Assembly: GCA_041391765.1 (NCBI GenBank) | Contig: JAWKNJ010000021.1 | Span: 1-64,000, forward strand | Direction of reading: 5' to 3' | Length of the DNA stretch: 64,000 nt | Source of the DNA: SHAN690 sp041391765 | GTDB taxonomy: Bacteria; Bacteroidota; Bacteroidia; Flavobacteriales_G; Salibacteraceae | Part shown: in pieces, positions 43,133 through 51,212 of the stretch | Numbering within the stretch: position 1 is the stretch's first letter | How the letters are laid out: every line of letters begins with the position of its first letter | The notes under the pieces: generated by a model | The model's database searches: none | Told to the model about the DNA's origin: nothing | What the model saw: only the letters and a program-made list of their open reading frames with translations | Made by a program: the position numbers and the translations under genes

Positions 43133-44127
43133 TCATACATACAAAACCCAATACCTCCGAATCAGAAGCTCATGAGCTAGCGAAAGCCACCGAATCGTCC
43201 ATTTTTTATGATGGAATGCAATTCGTGTTGGTGACTCCGTCCAAACTCAAGGAGGTGCCGAGCCAATTTCAGGGCATCATTTCTGAATCTTGGCCAATGG
43301 CCGATGACTTGCAATTGGGAAGTAGGAGTTATCGATCTGAAACGCGAACCATTCGATTGGGAAATGTTGAGATCGGAGGTTCTACGAATAACACGATTGT
43401 AATTGCAGGGCCATGCTCAGTGGAGTCTGAAGATCAAATTCGTCAGAGCGCAGAACTAATGAAATCGTTAGGAATAACCGGTCTTCGAGGTGGTTGTTAC
43501 AAGCCTCGAACTTCTCCATACTCGTTTCAGGGTCTTGGACTAGAAGGCTTGAAACTGCTTTCCAAAATGCGCGATGAATACGGATTCACCATTGTCAGTG
43601 AAGTGCGCGATGCGACCCACGTAAATGAGGTGATCGAACACGCTGATGTGATTCAAATTGGCGCAAAAAGCATGTATGACCACGGCACTCTGAAGGCCTG
43701 TGCCAAAACACAAAAAGCAGTTTTGATCAAACGCGGATTTGGAACTACATTGCAGGAATTTGCACACGCAGCCGAGTTTGTTTTGAGTGGAGGGAATCCG
43801 AATGTCATGCTTTGTGAACGAGGGATCCGAACGTTCGAAACCAAAACGCGTTTCACACTCGATTTGTGTGGAGTTGCTTGGTTGAAGGAATATACCAACC
43901 TTCCGGTAATCTTGGACCCTTCGCACGCATTAGGTTATCGATACGGAATCGCAGACCTGAGTCGCGCTTGTGTGGCTATGGGAATTGACGGCATTTTGAT
44001 TGAAGTTCATCCCAATCCGGCCGTTGCTAAAAGTGATGCCGCGCAACAACTTTATCACGATCAGTTTAAGGAACTAATGCAAACGCTAGCACCTGTGGCC
44101 AAAGCTGTTGGTCGTAACATTGTATGA
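43129..44127 (+). CDS. 3-deoxy-7-phosphoheptulonate (DAHP) synthase, AroF type I-beta
   Basis: First step of the shikimate pathway, condensing phosphoenolpyruvate with erythrose 4-phosphate. The 332 residues comprise an N-terminal ferredoxin-like regulatory domain (about 1-70) and a TIM barrel. Motifs are IAGPCSVESEDQI, GGCYKPRTSPYSFQGLG, KAVLIKRGFGTTLQEF, LCERGIRTFE, VILDPSHALGYR and LIEVHPNPA. The KPRTS motif marks DAHP synthase and not KDO-8-phosphate synthase, although the neighbours resemble KDO genes. The N-terminal domain suggests feedback control by an aromatic amino acid. It overlaps both neighbours by four bases. Confidence 0.92.
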   Translation: MIIHTKPNTSESEAHELAKATESSIFYDGMQFVLVTPSKLKEVPSQFQGIISESWPMADDLQLGSRSYRSETRTIRLGNVEIGGSTNNTIVIAGPCSVESEDQIRQSAELMKSLGITGLRGGCYKPRTSPYSFQGLGLEGLKLLSKMRDEYGFTIVSEVRDATHVNEVIEHADVIQIGAKSMYDHGTLKACAKTQKAVLIKRGFGTTLQEFAHAAEFVLSGGNPNVMLCERGIRTFETKTRFTLDLCGVAWLKEYTNLPVILDPSHALGYRYGIADLSRACVAMGIDGILIEVHPNPAVAKSDAAQQLYHDQFKELMQTLAPVAKAVGRNIV

Positions 44128-44765
44128 CCCTGTTCGAGAAAAATATCGAATACCTTAATCGCACCATCAGCGGATTGAAGCTTAGCGAAAATCAGCCGGT
44201 CTCCGAGATTCGATCAATTTGTGAGCAAAACAACATTTCATTTCAAAACCTGGTGCTCTTCAATCTGGAAGCCTCTGCACTAAATTGGAATAAAATTCGA
44301 TTCGTGTTCTTGGATGTGGATGGCGTGATGACAGAAGGCGGCATGTTCTACACCGAAGATGGAGACGAATTCAAGCGTTTCGACACAAAGGATGGAATGG
44401 CCATAAAGGAAGCGATGAAAGCGGGTATCGAATTCGGCATCATCTCTTCGGGAGTCAATTCCAAAATAATTCAACACCGAGCCGACATGTTTGGAATCAA
44501 ACGCGTGTATGTGGGCGCTGAGCCAAAGCTTTCGGTCGCACAGCGATGGCTGGATGAAATGGATTTAGAGTGGACTGAAATTGGATACATCGGTGATGAC
44601 ATTAACGACCTGAAAATGTTTGAAAAAGTGGGCATCGCAGCATGTCCATCAGACGCTTCCATTCCGAATAAGCAATCCGCGCACTTTGTGCTTGAATCAC
44701 TGGGTGGTCACGGTTGTGTTAGAGAATTCATGCGTTATCATCCTAAGCTAATGGACATCCTCTAA
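44124..44765 (+). CDS. KdsC-like HAD phosphatase with N-terminal extension
   Basis: The HAD core (about residues 58-213) has motif I FLDVDGVMTEGG, motif II IISSGVN, GAEPKL with the motif III lysine, and motif IV GYIGDDINDLKM. This is the pattern of 3-deoxy-manno-octulosonate 8-phosphate phosphatase, which releases KDO for lipopolysaccharide. The first 57 residues are an extra helical segment absent from standard KdsC (about 170-190 aa). It is translationally coupled to the DAHP synthase gene (ATGA) and to rsmI (TAATG). A phosphatase for another 3-deoxy sugar acid is possible. Confidence 0.82.
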   Translation: MTLFEKNIEYLNRTISGLKLSENQPVSEIRSICEQNNISFQNLVLFNLEASALNWNKIRFVFLDVDGVMTEGGMFYTEDGDEFKRFDTKDGMAIKEAMKAGIEFGIISSGVNSKIIQHRADMFGIKRVYVGAEPKLSVAQRWLDEMDLEWTEIGYIGDDINDLKMFEKVGIAACPSDASIPNKQSAHFVLESLGGHGCVREFMRYHPKLMDIL

Positions 44766-45463
44766 TGTCAGGCAAACTCACTTTGGTCCCCACTCCGGTT
44801 GGCAATTTGGACGACATCACCCTACGCGCATTACAAGTATTGAATGCTGCGGATTTGATTTTGTGCGAGGACACACGACACACGTTAAAGCTGCTCAGTC
44901 ATCACGGTATTCAAAATAAGCTGAGCCCCTTTCATCAACACAACGAACACAAAGTGACCAACAATTTGGTTTCGCAAATCCAATCCGGAACCATCATGGC
45001 GTTAGTTACCGATGCAGGCACACCGGGCATCAGTGACCCGGGCTACATGCTCGTGAGGGAGTGTATCCAACAAGGCGTTCAGGTGGAAGTACTTCCGGGA
45101 GCCACAGCGGTTATTCCGGCCATAGTAGGATCGGGACTTCCGTGTGAGAAGTATTTGTATCTCGGCTTCCCCCCTCAGAAAAAAGGTCGACAAACCTTCT
45201 GGAAAGAATTGTCAGATGAACCTCACACCTTGGTGATGTATGAATCTCCCCATCGCATAATGAAAGCCTTAACGGAGGCTCGGGAGACATTCGGACCGGA
45301 TCGACTGGGTTGCGTAGCCCGCGAAATCAGCAAGTTGCACGAAACCTACCATCGCGGGACGCTCGCTGAATTAATTGAAACAGGAGAAACGGAGGCTTAC
45401 AAGGGAGAAATCGTACTCATCATTGAGGGTAGAACACACGCTGAAAAAAGACTGCGACAATGA
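44765..45463 (+). CDS. rsmI: 16S rRNA (cytidine-1402-2'-O)-methyltransferase
   Basis: SAM-dependent methylase of the ribosomal P site. The 232 residues have the tetrapyrrole-methylase-fold motifs LVPTPVGNLDDITLRAL, LILCEDTRHT, LVTDAGTPGISDPGY and LPGATAVIPAIVGSGLP. It is shorter than the E. coli protein (286) because the C-terminal helical tail is reduced, which is common in Bacteroidota. Start and stop overlap both neighbours, so it is in the middle of an operon. Confidence 0.94.
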   Translation: MSGKLTLVPTPVGNLDDITLRALQVLNAADLILCEDTRHTLKLLSHHGIQNKLSPFHQHNEHKVTNNLVSQIQSGTIMALVTDAGTPGISDPGYMLVRECIQQGVQVEVLPGATAVIPAIVGSGLPCEKYLYLGFPPQKKGRQTFWKELSDEPHTLVMYESPHRIMKALTEARETFGPDRLGCVAREISKLHETYHRGTLAELIETGETEAYKGEIVLIIEGRTHAEKRLRQ

Positions 45464-46482
45464 AGGCAATTGTGTTGGTGAAGGACGGAAAAGCTTCCGA
45501 GGCTTTTGATCTTCGAGAAGTTGAAACGCCTAAGCCGGGTAAAAATGATGTGCTCGTCAAAGTGACGCATTTCGGGTTGAATTATGCAGATGTGATGTCG
45601 CGAAACGGTTTGTACAATGACCGACCGGAATTGCCTTGCATATTAGGATACGAGGTGGTGGGAACAGCTATTGAATGTGGAAGCGAGGTGAAAAACATCC
45701 AAGTTGGAGACACCGTCTTGGCATTCACCAAATTTGGCGCCTATGCAGAATTCTGCTCGGTTGATTGCAGAGGTGTAGTTCCATTAGCTCCAGGGACGGA
45801 TCCTGTTGTCGCGACCGCACTCGCCACCCAATACTGTACCGCTTGGTTTGCAGCTTGCCATATGACGAACCTGCATAAAGGTGACCGTGTGCTCATCCAC
45901 GCTGCAGCCGGTGGCGTGGGAACAGCCTTGGTTCAAATCGCGAGATGGAAAGGGTGTGAGGTATTTGGCACCGCTGGGCAACCCGAAAAATTGGAGTACT
46001 TGAAAAGCATTGGAGTCGATCACCCGATCAATTATCGACAGGTCGAGTTTGACCAAGAAGCCCGAAACATCCTGAAGGATAATCGCATCGATGTCGCCTT
46101 TGATCCCATTGGCGGCAAGAATTTTCGCAAAACCCTGAACCTGTTGGGTTCCGGAGGTCGTATCGTTTCCTTTGGCGCAAGCGAATGGAGTGCATCCAAA
46201 GGTGGGCTGATGGACAAGCTAAAACTTGTTTTTGGATTTGGCTTCCTTCACCCGATCGGATTACTCATGAAATCGCGAGGGGTCATCGGGCTCAACATGC
46301 TTCGCATTGCGGAAAACAAACCCGCATACATGCAACAGTGTATGGTGGATGTGATGGAACATTACAAATCGGGTGTTTTGAAACCCTATATTGATTCGGT
46401 GTTCAAAGCATCGGACATAGCAAAGGCCCATGATCGTTTGGAAAGCCGACAATCGATCGGAAAAGTGGTCGTGGAGTGGTGA
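45460..46482 (+). CDS. MDR-family NAD(P)H quinone oxidoreductase-like protein
   Basis: A 340-residue medium-chain dehydrogenase/reductase. The GroES-like N-terminal domain has VTHFGLNYADVMSRNGLY and LGYEVVGTAIECG; the Rossmann domain has VLIHAAAGGVGTALVQIAR. The zinc-binding residues of true alcohol dehydrogenases are absent, which points to the quinone oxidoreductase/VAT-1-like branch. The substrate is unknown. It overlaps rsmI by four bases and ends one base before the convergent epimerase gene. Confidence 0.87.
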   Translation: MKAIVLVKDGKASEAFDLREVETPKPGKNDVLVKVTHFGLNYADVMSRNGLYNDRPELPCILGYEVVGTAIECGSEVKNIQVGDTVLAFTKFGAYAEFCSVDCRGVVPLAPGTDPVVATALATQYCTAWFAACHMTNLHKGDRVLIHAAAGGVGTALVQIARWKGCEVFGTAGQPEKLEYLKSIGVDHPINYRQVEFDQEARNILKDNRIDVAFDPIGGKNFRKTLNLLGSGGRIVSFGASEWSASKGGLMDKLKLVFGFGFLHPIGLLMKSRGVIGLNMLRIAENKPAYMQQCMVDVMEHYKSGVLKPYIDSVFKASDIAKAHDRLESRQSIGKVVVEW

Positions 46483-46483
46483 C

Positions 46484-47392
46484 CTAAAACGTGAACTCCT
46501 GCTGAAATTGCTTTAAGCGTTCACGCAGCAAACCCACGGCTTGATCATTCGCCCCCATCATCGTAGTTTCCACTTTAAGCTCCCTCAACTTTAGGTTGTT
46601 GTTGATGAAAATGATCTCCAAGTCCGGGTACAATTCCCGGAGGACTTCCACAATCTGATTCACCTGAAAATTGTGTTCAACAAGGTTTTCGATTGTCGAA
46701 TCCGAGTTTTGACGTAGTAACCCCGAAAGATGGGCGGCTACCGTTTCGACATGAACAAAAGGCCGTTGCTGCTCACCGCTTCCGTGAATGTTAATTTTGC
46801 CATGGAAGTTAGCCTCGAATAAAAACTTGTTGATCACCGCATCAAAGCGCATGCTTCGATTATAACCGTACACATTGCCACAGCGGATAATGTGTGTCTC
46901 ACACTTGCTTTGTAAACGCTTGACATGATCTTCCCCGCGCATCTTCGAAATGCCGTAAAACGTCCTAGGATTAGGCTGCGAATCCAAATTCTTTTGATCA
47001 TCACCCGAACCGTATACTGATACACTACTGAGGTAGATCAATTTTTTGACGCTTGATTCTTCCACGGCATATGTCACCTCTGCCGTTCCCCAATGATTGA
47101 CTTGCTCAAAAAGATGCGCGTCCTGATCAGCGAAGGGGGTGGTAACCTTGGCCGCCAAGTGGTATACTACATCGGCATTCTTAACCGCCTTTCGCAATTT
47201 CCGGCTGTCCAATATGTCCCCATCAATAAACTTAACTCGTTCATCCAACTTGGTTTTCCCGATGAACAAATTGTAGTTGTGCCTGCTCAGGTTGTCATAT
47301 ATGACCACATCCGTTACCGCGTTATTCCGCAACAATTCCTCACACAACGAAGTTCCAATGTATCCTGCTCCTCCCGTTATCAATACCCTCAT
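46484..47392 (-). CDS. NAD-dependent epimerase/dehydratase (extended SDR)
   Basis: A 302-residue extended short-chain dehydrogenase of the nucleotide-sugar epimerase type. The N-terminal GGAGYIGTSL binds NAD, DGDILD and YHLAAKV follow, and the catalytic Ser/Tyr/Lys are in SSVSVYGS and YGISKMRGE. Probably modifies a nucleotide sugar for surface polysaccharide, but the substrate is not readable. The start overlaps the cysH stop by four bases, an odd pairing with sulfate assimilation. Confidence 0.88.
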   Translation of the reverse strand: MRVLITGGAGYIGTSLCEELLRNNAVTDVVIYDNLSRHNYNLFIGKTKLDERVKFIDGDILDSRKLRKAVKNADVVYHLAAKVTTPFADQDAHLFEQVNHWGTAEVTYAVEESSVKKLIYLSSVSVYGSGDDQKNLDSQPNPRTFYGISKMRGEDHVKRLQSKCETHIIRCGNVYGYNRSMRFDAVINKFLFEANFHGKINIHGSGEQQRPFVHVETVAAHLSGLLRQNSDSTIENLVEHNFQVNQIVEVLRELYPDLEIIFINNNLKLRELKVETTMMGANDQAVGLLRERLKQFQQEFTF

Positions 47393-48087
47393 TTGCTAAT
47401 CAATTCAGTGTGTAAACCACATTCCGTTTTATTCTGACCCAGCCATCGTCCATCTCGATCATCACCTAAGGATGGCTTGACGGTACACGGCTCACAACCG
47501 ATGCTGGAATATCCCTGCGCATCCAACGGATGGCGTGGTAAATCGAATTCATTGATGTATCGCCAAATTTCCTGCTTAGTCCAACTCAACATGGGATGAA
47601 ATCTCATACCTCCTTGGGGAGTGTGCTCAATTTCATTCAGCGATTTTCTATTGGCGTTTTGATCTGCGCGCACACCGTTTACCCACACATCAAACCGATC
47701 CAGCAATGGCTGCATTGGCTGAGTTTTATTTAGAAAACAACAGTAATCGGGATCAGAAGTGAAGTAAAAGTTGCCTTGACTATTTCGCTGTTGAATCTTC
47801 GGAACATGCGACTCGATATTCAAGACATTCAAACCAAAATCATTGCTAACCTCATCTCGGAAGGAAAGCGTTTCGGGAAAATGAAACCCAGTTTGAATAA
47901 AGTAAACCGGCATCTCAGGAGCAACCCTTGACAGAATGTGCAGCATCGGTAAACTATGCGTCTGGAATGAGGAGGAGGCAAAAAAAGTCTGCCCCGCATT
48001 TCTAAACCCCTCAATCCGAACCCTGATTTGCTCAACCTTTGCGTTGAAAGTACTTCCCTGCTTCAAGCTGCAAAGGTTATGGCTCAA
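47389..48087 (-). CDS. cysH: Phosphoadenylyl/adenylyl-sulfate reductase (CysH)
   Basis: Assimilatory reductase that makes sulfite from activated sulfate. The 232-residue protein has the PP-loop-like ASSSFQTHSLPML, iron-sulfur cysteines in DYCCFLNK and SIGCEPCT (so probably the APS-using 4Fe-4S type), and the C-terminal catalytic TECGLH. There is no in-frame ATG between the panC stop and the first motif, so the TTG at 48087, three bases after the panC stop, is the likely start. No other sulfate genes are in view. Confidence 0.92.
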   Translation of the reverse strand: MSHNLCSLKQGSTFNAKVEQIRVRIEGFRNAGQTFFASSSFQTHSLPMLHILSRVAPEMPVYFIQTGFHFPETLSFRDEVSNDFGLNVLNIESHVPKIQQRNSQGNFYFTSDPDYCCFLNKTQPMQPLLDRFDVWVNGVRADQNANRKSLNEIEHTPQGGMRFHPMLSWTKQEIWRYINEFDLPRHPLDAQGYSSIGCEPCTVKPSLGDDRDGRWLGQNKTECGLHTELISK

Positions 48088-48090
48088 ACA

Positions 48091-48918
48091 TCAGTCGTGC
48101 AAGGCGAAATTGTCAATTAACCTTATTTCGCCCAGATACGCAGCAATAATTGCTCTGTCGGCATTAGAATCCAAGTGCTTAAATGTCTCTCCGTTTATTA
48201 CGTCAAAGTATTCCAATCGGAAATCCGGGTCCGCTTCAAACCATAGTTCAATTGTCTTAATGACCTTGTCCGCTCCTTCCGATTGCACATGCTCCTTCGC
48301 ATAAGATAAGGCCTTGTAAATCAAATCGGCCTTTTTTCTATGCTCCAAGGTTAAGCGAAGATTTCTAGAACTCATCGCAAGACCATCAGCTTCGCGCATA
48401 GTTGGCATGCCGACAATTTCAATTTTTAGATCGAGTGTTTGAACCAGCCTTCGAATCACAGCCAATTGCTGAAAATCTTTTTCTCCGAAAAAAGCAATAT
48501 CGGGCTTAACCAGTTCGAATAACCGCTGCACCACCTGCCCAACTCCCTTAAAATGCCCGGGTCGAAAGGCCCCCTCATATACTCGCTCCAGAAGTCCGAA
48601 ATCATGCAGATACTTTGATTGATCAGAGTTTGGTGGATAGATTTCTTCCTTGGATGGCAGATAAACCACGTCACACCTGACAGATTCGAGCTTAATTATA
48701 TCGCCCTCAATATCAACCGGATACTTTTCGAAATCCATTGGATCGTTGAATTGAGTAGGATTCACGAAAATGCTGACTACGGTAAATAATCCTCTATTCT
48801 TACTCGCCTGAACCAATGAGAGGTGACCAGCATGGAGAGCCCCCATAGTTGGCACGAATCCAACCCGTTGACCTGTAAGAAGGAGTTCAAGCTCTATATG
48901 ATTTCGTGCTGTTTTCAT
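48091..48918 (-). CDS. panC: Pantothenate synthetase
   Basis: Joins pantoate and beta-alanine with ATP to make pantothenate for coenzyme A. The 275-residue protein has FVPTMGALHAGHLSLV with the HxGH nucleotidyl-transfer motif, SIFVNPTQFNDPMDFEKYP and FGEKDFQQLAVIRRLV. It is divergent from the short glycogen synthase gene, an arrangement I believe is recurrent in Bacteroidota. cysH follows immediately. Confidence 0.95.
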   Translation of the reverse strand: MKTARNHIELELLLTGQRVGFVPTMGALHAGHLSLVQASKNRGLFTVVSIFVNPTQFNDPMDFEKYPVDIEGDIIKLESVRCDVVYLPSKEEIYPPNSDQSKYLHDFGLLERVYEGAFRPGHFKGVGQVVQRLFELVKPDIAFFGEKDFQQLAVIRRLVQTLDLKIEIVGMPTMREADGLAMSSRNLRLTLEHRKKADLIYKALSYAKEHVQSEGADKVIKTIELWFEADPDFRLEYFDVINGETFKHLDSNADRAIIAAYLGEIRLIDNFALHD

Positions 48919-48939
48919 AGGTTTTATTCACTTCGCCTA

Positions 48940-48970
48940 TTGACGCGATGCCTTATATTGGTTAACTTTG
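48940..48970 (+). promoter_or_regulatory. Bacteroidota-type promoter of the glycogen synthase gene
   Basis: TTG at 48940-48942 and TAACTTTG at 48963-48970 are spaced by 20 bases, the expected -33/-7 layout. The leader is about 45-50 bases. Confidence 0.5.
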
Positions 48971-49022
48971 CGTTCCTTTTCGAGGCAAAATTGAGTTCTT
49001 TTCGTTTAATCAACAGAATTGT

Positions 49023-49853
49023 ATGAGTAATTACGAACGCGTTCTATACGTATCCCACGAAATCAATCCCTACCTTCCAGAAAATTATATGTCGTACATG
49101 GGTCGCCAGTTACCACAGGAGGCTCAGGATTTTGGTAAAGAAATAAGACTTTTCATGCCGCGCTTCGGAAATGTAAACGAGCGTAGACATCAACTTCACG
49201 AAGTAATTAGACTTTCCGGGATGAACCTGATCGTTGATGACACCGATCATCCGCTGATCATCAAGGTTGCTTCTATTCAGCCTACCAGAATGCAGGTTTA
49301 TTTCATCGACAACGAAGAGTTTTTCAGAAGAAAGGCCACGTTTTGGGATGAAGACGACAACTTTTTCGAAGACAACGATGAGCGTTCTATCTTCTTCTCA
49401 CGTGGAGTATTCGAAACTGTGAAGAAACTGGGATGGATGCCGGAGATTATCCACGTGAATGGTTGGTTCAGTTCATTGATGGCTGTTTTCCAAAAGACTT
49501 TCTACGCAGACGATCCGTTGTTTGCTGATGCTAAAGTGGTGTTCTCAATTTACGGTGAAGAGTTCGCTGAAAAGATGGATCCACGCTTCTGGGAAAAGTG
49601 CATCTACGATGGCATGACGGAAGAAGACGTTGAGCTTCTAAAAGATCCAACCTATACCAACATCTGCAAGTTGGGTGCTAAGTATGCTGATGCCGTTGTG
49701 TTTGCAAGTGACGACATCAACGATGAAATACGATCATATGTGGCTTCGTTGGACAAGCCAATGCTGGATGCGCAGCCTGAGGAAAACCTCATGGGCGTAT
49801 TTGATGATTTCTATTCAGAAGTCATGGAATCCAATTCTGTGATGGTAGAATAA
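49023..49853 (+). CDS. Short glycogen/starch synthase-like protein (GT5 N-terminal domain)
   Basis: A 276-residue protein matching only the N-terminal Rossmann half of glycogen synthase: VLYVSHEINPYLPENYMSYMGRQLP, DNEEFFRRKATFWDEDDNFFEDNDERSIFFSRGVFE and PEIIHVNGWFSSLMAVFQK. The C-terminal ADP-glucose-binding domain, with the KTGGL/EPCG motifs of full GT5 enzymes (about 480 aa), is absent. It may be a regulatory or divergent enzyme; glycogen synthesis by this chain alone is doubtful. The DUF4270 gene follows after one base. Confidence 0.85.
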   Translation: MSNYERVLYVSHEINPYLPENYMSYMGRQLPQEAQDFGKEIRLFMPRFGNVNERRHQLHEVIRLSGMNLIVDDTDHPLIIKVASIQPTRMQVYFIDNEEFFRRKATFWDEDDNFFEDNDERSIFFSRGVFETVKKLGWMPEIIHVNGWFSSLMAVFQKTFYADDPLFADAKVVFSIYGEEFAEKMDPRFWEKCIYDGMTEEDVELLKDPTYTNICKLGAKYADAVVFASDDINDEIRSYVASLDKPMLDAQPEENLMGVFDDFYSEVMESNSVMVE

Positions 49854-49854
49854 G

Positions 49855-51210
49855 GTGATAAACTTCTCATTAAACCAACTTAAGCAGCGGTTTGCCAATT
49901 GGCGAACCGCTGTTGTTTTGGCGACATTTTGTTGCCTGCTTGCTGTCTCCTGCAAGAAGGATAGACTTTTGGGTATTGAACTACAGCCTGATGGTCAGTT
50001 TGACTCTCTGCAATTTATTGACACGTTTACCGTACAGGCCTTTACAGTGACTCCTCAGCGCCAGCGAAGCGATGAAGTACAATCATACGTGGGTCGCGTT
50101 TCAAGTTCTGTTTTTGGAACTACAGAATCCGCGCTGACAACTAACTTTCAATTCCCCACAGGTTATAGCGGTGATAGCGTACTAAAGGGATTTACGCTAG
50201 ACTCAGTGACCTTGCATCTTCGTCCTAATCAGGTATTTGGTGTGCCATCCGAACCTTTTGAAGTGGAAGTATTTGAAATCGGACAACAGATATTCATTGA
50301 TAGCGCTTATTACTCAGATTTCGACCCTATTGTGAAGCAAAAGGTTGGACAAGGAACATTTGTTCACTCGGGCCAAATCAGAATTACAGATACCATGTTG
50401 GTTGATGGCATCTATGAAGCATTTCAATTCATCATTCCGCTTGATAAGAGTTTCGGAGAGTACCTATTCAGTCTTTTTAGTAATACTTCGGTTATCTCTA
50501 CAAATACCTTCCAAAGCGAATTCAACGGTCTGATGGTAAGACCAGCGGCCGGAACAGTATCAGTAGGATCCATTTATTCATTTGCCCTCACTACTGGAGA
50601 GTCAAGCATCCGCCTTCACGTATCGAATAGTGCAAAGAATAGCAGCACGACTATAAAAATTCCGATCAATGGAGAATGTGCACGAATCAATCAATACACA
50701 CACCAATATTCTGGCTCGACAGTCGGTAATTACCTCGATAATGGACAGGTCAGAAACGACTTGGTTTTTGTTCAAGGATTGGTTGGGTCTGCCACAGAAA
50801 TTCAAATTCCTGGTCTTTCCACGTTTGGTGCTAGCGGGATCTACGCAGCGTCAAAGGCAACACTATCATTCCCTCTAGCTGACATACAACCAAGCGAATT
50901 CACTCATTCAAAGCAATTATACCTGTTAGATATTGATGAGAGCGGCATTGAATCATTGACTCCTGACTATGTCTACAGTAAAGCCAGAGCAGGTGGTAAA
51001 TACAATTCCTCCACAAATTCATTTGAATTTGACGTTACTCGATATGTTCAACGCGTATTGACCGCAGAGATGAATGGTCAAAATGAAAACTACGGTCTTC
51101 GACTTCATGCACAAGTCCCTGTTCTTAATGGAAACGACACGGCAATGAATGTTTTGAAAGGGATGGATAATATTGTTCTCAAGCTTTATCATACGGATCT
51201 AAATAATTAA
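49855..51210 (+). CDS. DUF4270 lipoprotein
   Basis: A 451-residue lipoprotein: a membrane segment (AVVLATFCCLLAVSC) ends in a lipobox with Cys at about residue 33, followed by KKD. The body is beta-rich, with repeated D.F/V.tfTV patterns typical of DUF4270, a Bacteroidota family of unknown function. The start is GTG at 49855, one base after the previous stop; no in-frame ATG exists before the lipobox. Its place between the short GT5 gene and glmS suggests a tie to envelope sugar supply, but that is context only. Confidence 0.82.
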   Translation: MINFSLNQLKQRFANWRTAVVLATFCCLLAVSCKKDRLLGIELQPDGQFDSLQFIDTFTVQAFTVTPQRQRSDEVQSYVGRVSSSVFGTTESALTTNFQFPTGYSGDSVLKGFTLDSVTLHLRPNQVFGVPSEPFEVEVFEIGQQIFIDSAYYSDFDPIVKQKVGQGTFVHSGQIRITDTMLVDGIYEAFQFIIPLDKSFGEYLFSLFSNTSVISTNTFQSEFNGLMVRPAAGTVSVGSIYSFALTTGESSIRLHVSNSAKNSSTTIKIPINGECARINQYTHQYSGSTVGNYLDNGQVRNDLVFVQGLVGSATEIQIPGLSTFGASGIYAASKATLSFPLADIQPSEFTHSKQLYLLDIDESGIESLTPDYVYSKARAGGKYNSSTNSFEFDVTRYVQRVLTAEMNGQNENYGLRLHAQVPVLNGNDTAMNVLKGMDNIVLKLYHTDLNN

Positions 51211-51212
51211 TC

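Noticed and set aside
43129..44127. KDO-8-phosphate synthase (KdsA) as an identity for the aldolase-like gene
   Set aside because: The neighbours suggested it, but the KPRTS motif, the N-terminal ferredoxin-like domain and the LCERGIRTFE block are those of DAHP synthase.
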